From contig OX352774.1 in NCBI GenBank assembly GCA_947095535.1, positions 217,050,965-217,114,964 of the forward strand: a stretch of DNA of 64,000 nt. Direction: 5' to 3'. Origin of the DNA: Poecilobothrus nobilitatus (Eukaryota; Arthropoda; Insecta; Diptera; Dolichopodidae). Positions within the stretch are counted from its first letter, which is position 1. Every line of letters starts with the position of its first letter. Both the position numbers and the translations under genes were made by a program. Under the pieces are notes generated by a model. That model saw only the letters and a list, made by a program, of their open reading frames with translations, was not told where the DNA came from and did no database searches. Below, in pieces: positions 26,301 to 36,045 of this stretch.

Positions 26301-26674
26301 ATATTAATTATAATTTATATAACATAATATATATATATATATATTCGTTTTTTATTATTTTTAATTACTACAACTAATAGACAAACAAGCATTTTCAGAT
26401 TGGTACATTTAAGATATAACTAAATGTGTGCTTCATATAATATATTGGAACATTTAATAATTAAAGTAGTTGTGTGCTCCATATAAGAACCTTTAAATTA
26501 AAATTAAGATATAAAAAAAATGTTTAACATATAATATTAATTCGACTTTGTCTGATTAACCTTTAAAACACTAATATTTAATACTAAAAAAAATTTAAAA
26601 TGATGAAAATTTCTTAAAAAAAAAAATTATGAACTATACAGAATAAAACCTTAAGCTTAAATCACTCTAAAGTA

Positions 26675-27311
26675 CAAACGAGAGACCAAAATAGGTTTAG
26701 TTGACACAAAAATCTCGGTAGAGCGATCTACATGTGCGTAAACACTCGTTAGAGCTCAACAATTAAGCTTTACCTCGATTCTACTATAGTTTTAATGCAT
26801 ATATGTATATATGTCTCTACATATATATATATATGTATGTATGTCCAATATTATTAATAAATTAATCAAAAAATAAGTCAAATTTTGATTTATTAGTACT
26901 TTTTGCAGTTTTCCAAATTTAATATTACAAAATTAATCCGAGTTTGTTTCTTAGTTGAATAGTGAAATTTTAGTTAATCACTTAAAATTTTTGAAATAAT
27001 ATAACATACGTTAGCCATAGCAGGATTTTAATTGTTACGAACTAATTTTTGAAAAACTGTTTATAACAAACTTATCTATTTTCAATTCAATTCTATTTAT
27101 TTCTCTGCCACAGATATACCATAGAAAAAAAATTAATAAACCGTAATAAACAGTTGCTGCAGAAGAAAAATCTATAGCTCTATTAAAAATTTCTCTATCA
27201 AAGTTTTTATAAAATGAAAGAGTTTCCGTAAAGTTATACGCTCGTGTAAACACATTTGGTAGAGGAAACTTTCATTTCCGTAGGACTTTATCAATTTTAG
27301 TCTCTCGTTTG
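26675..27311. mobile_element. 637-bp terminal-inverted-repeat element
   Basis: The ends are CAAACGAGAGACCAAAAT (26675-26692) and ATTTTAGTCTCTCGTTTG (27294-27311), which are inverted copies with one mismatch in 18. Inside, GCGTAAACACTCG on the left and the reverse complement of CGCTCGTGTAAACAC on the right look like subterminal repeats. A minus-strand open frame (27035-27253) fills much of the right half but shows no transposase motif. No clear target-site duplication was identified. The family was not recognised. Confidence 0.6.
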
Positions 27312-28502
27312 CTTAAAACTGTTTAAAAATACATTTCTACTATTTCTATATAGTTTCATTTAACTTTCGTACAGTATTAAAAAATTTTAATCCTTTTTTT
27401 TACACCTTAACTTAAATGAAAGGAGAATAGTCAAGAAAAGAAACCTTTGCATTTACATTTAAACTAATATAATGCTTATTTCTAGTTATTTAACAAGATA
27501 GTTTTATGCTAATTTATAGTTATAATATTTAATTAATTTAAAAAGAATCAAGAATATATAAATTAAATAAAAAATTATTCATATATCATAAATTAATCTA
27601 TAAATAGTATTTTTTTTTTTTATTGAATAAATATGTATATCTTTTTGTTTTTGTTATTTTTTATCCACTTTTTTTCACCAAAATAAATTTTATCTGTGAG
27701 ATATTCACTTAAATACAATTATTTTTATTTTTATAATTAATTTAAATACATAGTGTGATTTAATGTTTTTTTTTGTTTTTTAACTCTAATGATCATATAA
27801 TTAATTATTTATTATTATTTTTCCACAAATTCAATTAAATTAAAAATCAGCTAAAAATAATTTATCTTTCGTTTTTTTTTCTTTTTTTAACTATAAAAAA
27901 ACCAAATTTTATTTCAATTTTATAAATTTTTCACTGATTTTTGCAAAAAAAAAATTCAAATTTAACAAAACTAAAAAATTTTAATTATCACAAAAAAAAA
28001 AATTATAATGAATTTTTTATTTACTTGAAAGTGTAATTTAATGGATTCATTCAAATTTATATATTATTTAACAAAAAAAAAACAGAAATATATAATAAAT
28101 AATATTTTATTAGATAGAAATTATTACTGCAAAATAAAATCTATTATCCATTATAAAATTATATAGCAATCTGATAACTTTAAAAAAAAAAATGATAGAA
28201 TAACAAAAAAAAAAACATTCTGTTCAATTTATTTTTAGCCACAATGTTATATAACTAATTTAGAATAGATTTAGCATTAGAAAATCTCAATTAAATGAAC
28301 CATCGCAATATTAAAATAAAATAACAAAATATTCATACATATATGAACCTAAATATATGCAATATAATATATTTTTTTTTTTTTTTTGCTATGAAATATA
28401 AATTTAAAATTATTAACTTGTATTTTTTTTTTTTTTGTTTAAATTAGCCTTTAAAATATAATCAAAATATAAAATTTAATAAAACGAATTATTAAAGTTA
28501 TA

Positions 28503-28691
28503 ATGTTTACTAGACTTGTTTATTTGTCTGTAATAAAGGACATTACGTTCTATGTGGCGAGAGTCTCTGAATATAATAGACTCTTAGACATAACGTCTGT
28601 TGTAACTATAGCATTTTGTTATACCATTATAGCTATTATTTGCCACTCATCTTCAACGATTGCTTCAACAAAGAAAAATAAAGGAGAGTAG
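28503..28691 (+). other. Short open frame, unrecognised (62 residues)
   Basis: I do not recognise this peptide. It begins MFTR, is followed by a hydrophilic part with YNRLLDITS, then a hydrophobic stretch (about residues 34-48, VTIAFCYTIIAIICH) and a Lys-rich end. Its composition is less biased than most chance frames here. It shares an order of residues (FTR, then NR..D..S...T) with the antisense frame inside the 26675-27311 element, which may mean common origin in a repeat. No promoter, splice site or neighbour supports it as a gene. Confidence 0.2.
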
Positions 28692-28896
28692 TAAAGTTCA
28701 ATTAAACCATTTGTATTTAATGTGACAAAATAACTTTTATCATATAGTATTTCATTATTGTGTTTTTTTTTTTTTATTGAATACTGAAATCTAGTCAAAG
28801 TCTAGTCAGTCAGTTCATAACAAAAAATACAAGTTATAAAACCTTAGAAAATCTAAAACATGTTTCTTTAATAGAGAAAAAGAAAAAATATTTATA

Positions 28897-29046
28897 GGTT
28901 TTGGTGGTCTTGTAAGAGCGTATAAAAAACGCTGTAAACAACACGCTCGAATCCCACACACATCGTAAGAATAATTTCCTTTTACGACATTTACAGCCAC
29001 GCCTGAAAAGAAAAGGGTGTGTAATTTTCTTATTACATCTGTGTCA
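28897..29046 (+). mobile_element. Hairpin-chain SINE, copy 2 (degraded)
   Basis: The head is damaged: box A reads GGTGGTCTTGTAAG and part of the T-arm before CTCGAATCCCACAC is deleted. The downstream hairpins remain: TCGTAA/TTACGA, then ACAGCC with GGTGTG, then ACAT/GTGT. No A-tail or target-site duplication is visible, so this is an old copy. Confidence 0.75.
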
Positions 29047-30394
29047 ATCAGTATCATCAGTAATGGTATTATCGACAGTTTTATCAGTAACTGTTTCTAA
29101 ATACTATAATTGTTTTGAAGACATGACCAAATCATTTGTAGAACTGCTATAAATCCAAAATGAAAAATGAGAATTGTATCATATTAAAGCTTACAAAAAC
29201 CTAATGCACAACACTTTTAAATATGTATGAGTATTGGTACATTCATAACCCCTACCCTTGATAGAGGTACAATGCAAAAAAGGTAACTTTTACATTTGTC
29301 ATTATTGGAAATATCATTTTTTATAGGTGACATTGACAGACAATTTGTTTTATTTATTTTTTTTTATTTTTTTTTTTGAATATGTAATTCAAAGATATTC
29401 CCTAGGAAAATTTATTTCTTCCTGATTCCTAATATCTGAGCGCTACTAAAACAAAAACTAAAATACACCAAAAAAAAAAATCAAAGAACCGATACTAATC
29501 TCACTAAGAATCCGTTCTTATAAATTTTAAATGTTTAAATACTTAACTAACTCTACTTAACTACTTGTCACTGATCAAACTGATTACTTATAAATTTGTT
29601 TGATCAGTGATGACAGTTTGAATCTTCACTATCTTTTGCACAAATTACCAACTTACCTAATATTCAGTAATCCTAAAATTATCAGGTAAGCAAAACAAAA
29701 ATTTTCGCAATTTATTTGTACATATTAGAAATAACATACACAAGAGATAATTTAAAAAAAAACAAAAAAAAGTAATTATTACTACTGGCACATAAACAAT
29801 TCAATTTTCCCTATTTTTCCTTTAGGGAATATTTTTTAAATTCTCTTTAAAGTTGTATTTAATAACAAAAAAAAAAAAAATAATAATTTGCATAACAAAA
29901 TAATATAAAAAAAAAAAAAAGAAAACTGAAAATCGAAAATCGAAATGTTTAATTAAAAGAGTTTAAATTTTGTTTTTATTTATACCAATTTATAATAATA
30001 TTATAAATATACATATAAATATATTTGCGGAGATATTAATAAGTGCATTATTATAGAAATTGAGATATAATTTATAGAAATTCTGTATTTTTTTTTTTTT
30101 TTTAATTTTATTTGTGAATAATCACGTATATAATATAATCTATTTAAATATGCACCGTCAAACCTGAATTACATTTTCAAATCTACTATGAATAAATATA
30201 AATATATATAGGTACATATACATATATGTATTAATATGTTTCATAAGTAAATAAAAAAACGTATAAAAATAAATATGTATGTATAGTTATATATGTACAC
30301 TATTATATTATATCATAAATATTAGTAAATTAGTGAAGCTTTTAAAATTTCTAAAGGTGGAATTCATGGTATTTTTCTTTTAAATATAAATATA

Positions 30395-30745
30395 GGGTGA
30401 TTTAGCTTTATTGCAAAGTAGTTAAATTGCCGACTTTTCAATTGAAAGGAATCAGATTCAAACGTCATATCACGACATCATGTGTAATAGTATTTAGCAA
30501 TCATTTATATTTATATCGTAATATAGTTTATGTCGTAATAATCTATATCGTAATATAAATGAATAATTCTTGTATAAGATAATAGATGGCGGCCAAAATC
30601 AATATTTATCTGTTATAATTTTATATACAATAACTACTGCCGAGTAATCAACGGCTTAGTGAAAATAATGATTTAGGATGCTGAAGCTATAAGCCTAATA
30701 TTAATAGTATGAGACTTTGGAGTGAAACGAACAGTAACGCATAAT
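30395..30745 (+). mobile_element. Second tRNA-headed SINE family, copy C
   Basis: The head starts GTGATTTAGC and reaches CATATCAC about 75 bases later, so a tRNA-like acceptor stem can nearly form. Between them are AAAGTAGTTAAATTGCCGAC (box A region) and AATCAGATTCAAACG (box B region). The body shares AATTCTTGTATAAGATAATA, AGTAATCAACGGCTTAGTGA and GGAGTG with copies A and B. This is the copy with the clearest head. Confidence 0.65.
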
Positions 30746-30839
30746 GTATAAATAATTTATGCGCCCATTAAACCCCAGTTAGGGAACTGTTTACATATAG
30801 TAATAAAAATCTATAATAGAGATAGTATATGTTTAGTTA

Positions 30840-31197
30840 AAGTTAGAACAGTATCCGACCTTCTCAATTTGTCCCTATAAATCTGTTATTTAAAATTAAA
30901 ATCATTAATACCTTCTTCAAACAATTCAACTTAAAACAAGAGGGGCATCAAATGTTCATATCTACACTGTGGAAATTTCTAGTTGGCTTAAAATTTGTCA
31001 TGGAAACTAATTTTTATTAAGAAATACTAAAATGTGGCACATACTCCGGTAAATTTGTGTTAAACAATACTCCATTTTACAATTTGGATTTATTCAAAAA
31101 AAGACATTTTTAAGTTTAAGTTAAGTTTATTGTATTTAGCTTGAAATTCCTCCTTTTGTTTCTATTTTCGTTCCCCATTTCAAACCTACACCAACAA
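30840..31197 (+). pseudogene. Fossil non-LTR reverse transcriptase, C-terminal region, copy 1
   Basis: The + strand reads VRTVSDLL near 30845 and then, from 30927, QLKTRGASNVHIYTVEIS, followed by SWLKICHGN, a stop, and FLLRNTKMW, then ILQFGF. This follows the conserved tail of CR1/Jockey-type reverse transcriptases (HPYTV..., YGNSF..R...LWN.LP, YNLQTFK). Several stops interrupt it. The 3' part resembles 50880-50972, so both copies derive from one element. The upstream polymerase core is absent. Confidence 0.65.
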
Positions 31198-32007
31198 TAT
31201 AAAAAAGAATTCTTCCTAGATTTTGACTGGCACGAAAAAAAAAAAAAAAAAAAATGAAAACAACAGAATGAAGAAAATTTTTTTATTTAAATTTTTAAAC
31301 ACTCTGTGCATATCTGTACTCATACATCAATACATAATATATTTTTATATGTATATGTATAGGAATGAAAACCAATAAATGGAATTTTTGAAAATTTATA
31401 TTTATTAGATACATATTTAAGCAAAATAAATATACATATTATATTCATTTATTTATTTATCTATTTATTTTCTCTTTTTTTTTTATATTTTTTTTTTTTT
31501 TATCCTATTAAAACACAAATTTACAAACAAATACAACATTACTATTCATACACTGTATTAATGTTTATTTAATCTGGTAACATGTCCTAATTTCAGAGCA
31601 TTATTTAATTTTTTATGGTTGAATTATATACAAATTATATAATTTTTATATTTTTTTTTTTTAAATAACATTTTTTTTGTTTTTAACATTTAAATTTTTT
31701 AAAGGTTTAAAAATTGGCAACATTACACAAATTATAATAGTAAAAGATACAATTTAATTTGAAAGTTTAATATCTTTAAGATTTTGCGAAACATAAAAAA
31801 TTATCAACAAATTTTTTGGAATTTAAAAACAGTTTTATTAATATCGAACATTTTTTGAGGATCTTTTAGCAACGAAAAGATTTTGAAATAAATAAAAGAC
31901 AAATGGATTTTAAGTCAAATCACTTAATTTTTATTAACATTTTCTTTTAGAGTTCAAAAGTGTCAAAAATACGTAATAAGCTATAGAGGAAAACTATAAA
32001 TTACAAC

Positions 32008-32043
32008 TACCTTTATCTACCTACCTTTATCTACCTACCTTTT
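32008..32043. repeat. CTACCTTTAT tandem microrepeat
   Basis: CTACCTTTATCTACCTAC is repeated with small changes across about 36 bases. It is a simple pyrimidine-rich repeat. Confidence 0.7.
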
Positions 32044-32227
32044 TATTAAAAAGGCCAATCTTAAATTCGGTTATAAAACCACATTTTTAATACAGATTTC
32101 AACTTCAGAATCCGCTCTCATTAACATGTACTTCTTGTACTTCATTAAAACATTGAAGCCGAAATCATAAACTAGAATAAAAAAAAATTGAAAAAATGTA
32201 AAACTAAGATTTTATAAAATAATTGTG

Positions 32228-32640
32228 TAATATTGTTGTTGTTTCAAAATGGGTGATTCTAACTCTCCTTACACCTAGGCTCTGCCACCGGTTGAGCTCC
32301 TCTACTTAGTGATCTGCTCGTATCATACATCGTCTCATCGAGCCTATCTATATCCTTCATGAACGGTATGCTTTTTTTGGTTGAACATTCTCATTTTAGA
32401 GAAGTTCTTCTATAGTGTTCCTCATTCAAACTCCTCTTGTTTTTAAGTTCCAAGACTGGCGTTTAGCATAGAATATGAAGTACTATTTCCACCTCTTGAT
32501 CACATTCTTTGCATATGTTAGTCTCCGCTATATCTATTTTCTTGGCGTGCCCTCTTAGCATTAGGTGGCCTATGTTTATTCCTGTTAAAAGTCTCAAATT
32601 CGTTCTGTTAAGTTTTAAAACTTTTGTTGAAATTTTATAA
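32228..32640 (-). pseudogene. Fossil non-LTR retrotransposon, region after RNase H, with 3' end
   Basis: The minus strand encodes, from 32612 to 32466, LNRTNLRLLTGINIGHLMLR, then GHAKKIDIAETNIC, then KECDQEVEIVLHILC before a stop. This is the L..LTG...HL..........C..C..E.E...H.LC pattern of many insect non-LTR elements, with two Cys, His and a final Cys all kept. After the stop the frame continues as TPVLELKNKRSLNEEHY, suggesting one substitution made the stop. The 3' end runs into AACAACAACAATATT, a CAA-type tail near 32228-32245. The clade (I, LOA or similar) is not assignable by eye. Confidence 0.7.
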
Positions 32641-33005
32641 TAGTTAATTAGTATAAACGTAAGTTTTTAGTTAAAAAAAAGTATTAACGAAGATATGAAA
32701 ATAAGTTTCGAGTAGGAGAACCAAATTCTAAATTTTATTAAGAAAATTAATTTGTTCATATTAAAATATAACTATTCAAATTTAATTTTTGAATCTAACA
32801 TTAAAAAACTTTGCAGTATGTAAAAGTTAATTTGTTTTTTAATTTTTAATCATACCTTAAAATCGAGTACATAAATTCATTCCGAAACCACTTATTTTTA
32901 AACATATTACTCCTCCCAAAATTATAATCTCCTAAACGTAAATTTAAATTAATATAAAAACAAATTTCTTTGTCTTTAATTAAAATGCTTAAAAAACTAC
33001 ATGCG

Positions 33006-33198
33006 GGGGCCTCGGTGGCCTAGTGGGTAATAGCGTACAAAATACGCTCTAAAACCACCGAGGGAGTGTGGATTCGAATCCCACACATGGCTTAAGAATT
33101 ATTCCCCCTTTACGATATTTACAGCCACGCCTGAAAAGGAAAGTCTGTGTAATTTTCTTTTTACATTTACGTGGCAGGGAAATGCACAAAAAAAAAAA
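33006..33198 (+). mobile_element. Hairpin-chain SINE, copy 3, with perfect target-site duplication
   Basis: This is the youngest-looking copy. Its flanks carry the identical 15-mer AAAAAACTACATGCG at 32991-33005 and 33199-33213, showing retroposition. The head contains CCTCGGTGG (33010) that can pair with CCACCGAGG (33055). Between these, AGCGTA and TACGCT form a small inner hairpin. Box A is GGTGGCCTAGTGGG and box B is GGATTCGAATCCC. The ACAGCC arm and a GTCTGT partner follow, then a poly(A) tail. Both strands carry short open frames here that are not genes. Confidence 0.92.
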
Positions 33199-34228
33199 AA
33201 AAAACTACATGCGTTGTTTGACGTTTTTGAACTCAAAAACAAGTTTTATATAGAACTTCAATGGCATCTGTAAAAGTAATTTCAATGTTAATAGATTGAC
33301 AGAAACGAAACGTCCATTTTCTGAACGAAAAATAGCCCAAATTAATTTTGTTTGGAAAATATCAAAACTTAGTGAATAAAAGTGTATTTCCAAATTTTAT
33401 CCCATAGTGTCAAACTTTATATGTATATACAAATTTTACTTTTATTTATTTTGCAATTATGTACATATGTGTGTATGTATCTATTTAAATATTTTTCTTT
33501 TGTTGGTAATATTTAAATAAAAGTACTTTTTATAGATATTTTTTTGAAAAAAAAATTTTTTTTTTTCAGCTATTTTTTATAGAAATAATAAACCAATGTA
33601 ATTACAATTTAGGCTAAAAAAAAAATAAATATAGAAAATAATATATACACTATTTAATATGCATTCTTTATACACCTGATATATTGAATAAATATTAAAT
33701 TAAATGAAGTAATTGAATAATTCATTATCTAAAAAAAAACAGTGTAACTTAATTAAACTTATTTGGTTAATTTTTAATTTTATTTTCTTTTTTTTAAATC
33801 AACATTAAATAATTTAATTAACTAATTGTTTTATTTTTATTATTTAACAATTACAATTTTATATCGAATTTAATTTATAATCGATACATATTCCTACCTT
33901 GTATCTAGGCATTATTGTATATTAAAAAATAATTAAATAGTTATTAAAATAACTTTCTTGAAAAAATTTTCTGTAAAGAGGAAAAGAAATTTTTGAATCC
34001 CGTTCATTTCAAGTCAAGTAAGGTCCAACAACTCATCTATAAAACACTTCTTAAAATTAGTTGAAGAATATAGTGTTAACGGTCAACATAATGTGATAGA
34101 AGTATATCAATATATAGTATATCGAAATGTTAAATATTTATTTAATGTATTTATTAGATATTAGATTTTTATTTGATATATTTATATTCATTTAATGTTT
34201 ATTTTATTGAATAATTTGCTTATTATAG

Positions 34229-34262
34229 TTTTACTCTATCCGTCCATCGTCTGTCCACTGTC
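34229..34262. repeat. Possible fragment of the 8.1/11.3-kb TIR family
   Basis: GTTTTACTCTATCCGTCC and CGTCTGTCC resemble the TTTCACTCTGCCCGTTCG and CCGTCCGTC block of copy 1. The flanking sequence does not clearly match, so this may be an independent pyrimidine-rich string. Confidence 0.25.
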
Positions 34263-35424
34263 CGCATTCTTAAAAACTCTTCACAATTTAAAGTGGAACA
34301 ATGGAATTTTAAACATGAGTGGACGGAAAATATAAAAGCTCGAAGAAACAAATGTTGGTACCATCTTCCTTTAAGAATTATTAAGTGTAAAAATTTCCAA
34401 AGTAGGTATTTTTAACCACAATTAAATTAAGGATGGAATTTTTTCCACTTCCAAACAAAAATACAGGCTAATAAATCTATTTCAAAAAGTTTTGGAACAT
34501 CAATTTAATAAAATATTTAATCAAACAAATAATGAGCGGTTTTTAAAAACACCGACGATTTTTCAAAAACAAAAAATCGATATTATGCTTCTTCTTTTAA
34601 ATTTAAAATTAAGTCTCAAAATTTAAGTAAATTTATAATTTTGAAAACGCTAGAATCTTTTCTTTCCCTTCTCGAAATATTCCATACTATTTAAAGAGGG
34701 CAGAGTAATTTGATTGTTTTGTTTCACTTTTGTTTTGTGCTTTTGTTTTGTTTCACTTTTAGAAACTCTTTAGAACTCCTAATCTCGCTTTATTTTACCT
34801 AGTACTTTTATTTGTACCTAGTGCTCTTAGTTTAAAGAATTGTTTTTTTTTTTTGTAGAAATAAAAAATTAGAAATGACACGCTGTCAATATGGTAATAC
34901 TTTTACCTTTATAATTATATTTTAGTTCTTTTAAAAATTACGTTTTTAAAAGTCACTTTAAAGTTCGTTGTTTCTAAATTGATTCCTAAACTCTAAATTA
35001 ATGGTATTATATTTTTAATGGCCAATTAAAAATAATTTTTTTTAACTTTTAGGCGTTTTTGATTTTAAATCAACAAAATTGTTTTTTTTTACTTCTTAGA
35101 AGACAATATAATATGTCACTTGTGTTCCTTTGCTGAAATATTGTTCTACATCATCTACATCATCAATCTTAAGAATAATAGGCTTGGATGACTACTTTCT
35201 AATTTCTATAAAACCTACTTTTTTTTTCTAGATAATCTTACAATTTATTACAATTATACCTCTGTCATTCTAATTTCTTTAATTTTGACAAAAATAAAGT
35301 ATTGTTATGTGATAGCCAATTTTGTATTGGAAATTTTTTTTTGAAAGTTTTCTCAACCTAAACCATGTTATTAAATGACAATCCTCCCATATTTGGATAC
35401 ATAAGAAAATGTAGTTTAATAATT

Positions 35425-35591
35425 TCTAGTTAAAATCCCTACTCCTTAGTCAATATAATGCGTTAGCAGCAGGTAAGGGTTTCATCCCGTTATATTGGCG
35501 AAATGGAGAGGTGATAAGAATCTAACACTATTAAAGGGAAATTCTTGGTGTCTTTGGAAGATTCCCACCTCCTTTAGGGAAAAAAAAAAAA
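35425..35591 (+). mobile_element. Poly(A)-tailed retroposon fragment, copy 2
   Basis: It contains CTACTCCTTAGTCAATATAA, TCATCCCGTTATATTGG and TTCTTGGTGTCTTTGGAAGA, then CCCACCTCCTTTAGGG directly followed by a 12-base A-run at 35580. The 23.8-kb copy is its homologue in the opposite orientation. No protein is recognised. Confidence 0.55.
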
Positions 35592-35870
35592 TGAAAAGTT
35601 ATAATGATATTATGCACGTGTTTCATACATTTTTTTTACAATTTCTTTAAATTTAAATACCAATGTTGACTTATTTATCTTTAAAATAACTTATATTTAA
35701 TCTTTGAAAACAGTATTATAATTTTACAGCTCTAAATCAGCAAATATAATATTGGATTTACGTTAACCATTTTTGCATTTTACATTTGGAATACCTTATA
35801 TAATTATTTTGATACATTTCAAATAATTTAGTTTTCAAATTTTGTTTCAAATTTTATTGTTTTTAAAAAG

Positions 35871-36045
35871 GGGGCCTCGGTGGCCTAGTGTGTAAGAGCG
35901 TATTGAATACACTGTAAACACCGAAGGAGTGTGGGTTCGAATCTCATACACGTCGTAAGAATAATTCCACATTAACAGCCACGCTTGAAAAGCAAAGGCT
36001 GTGTAATTTCCTTGTTTCACTTATGTGGCAGACAAAAAAAAAAAA
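35871..36045 (+). mobile_element. Hairpin-chain SINE, copy 4
   Basis: The head is well kept: GGGGCCTCGGTGGCCTAGTG, box B GGGTTCGAATCTC and CACCGAAGG. The right arm of the TCGTAAG hairpin is deleted, because AATTCCACATTAACAGCC replaces it. ACAGCC/GGCTGT remains, followed by CACTTATGTGG and a 12-base A-tail. A convincing target-site duplication was not found. Confidence 0.88.

Noticed and set aside
30395..30470. Functional tRNA gene
   Set aside because: The acceptor-like ends nearly pair, but the T-arm and anticodon arm are broken, and the sequence continues into a repeated body.
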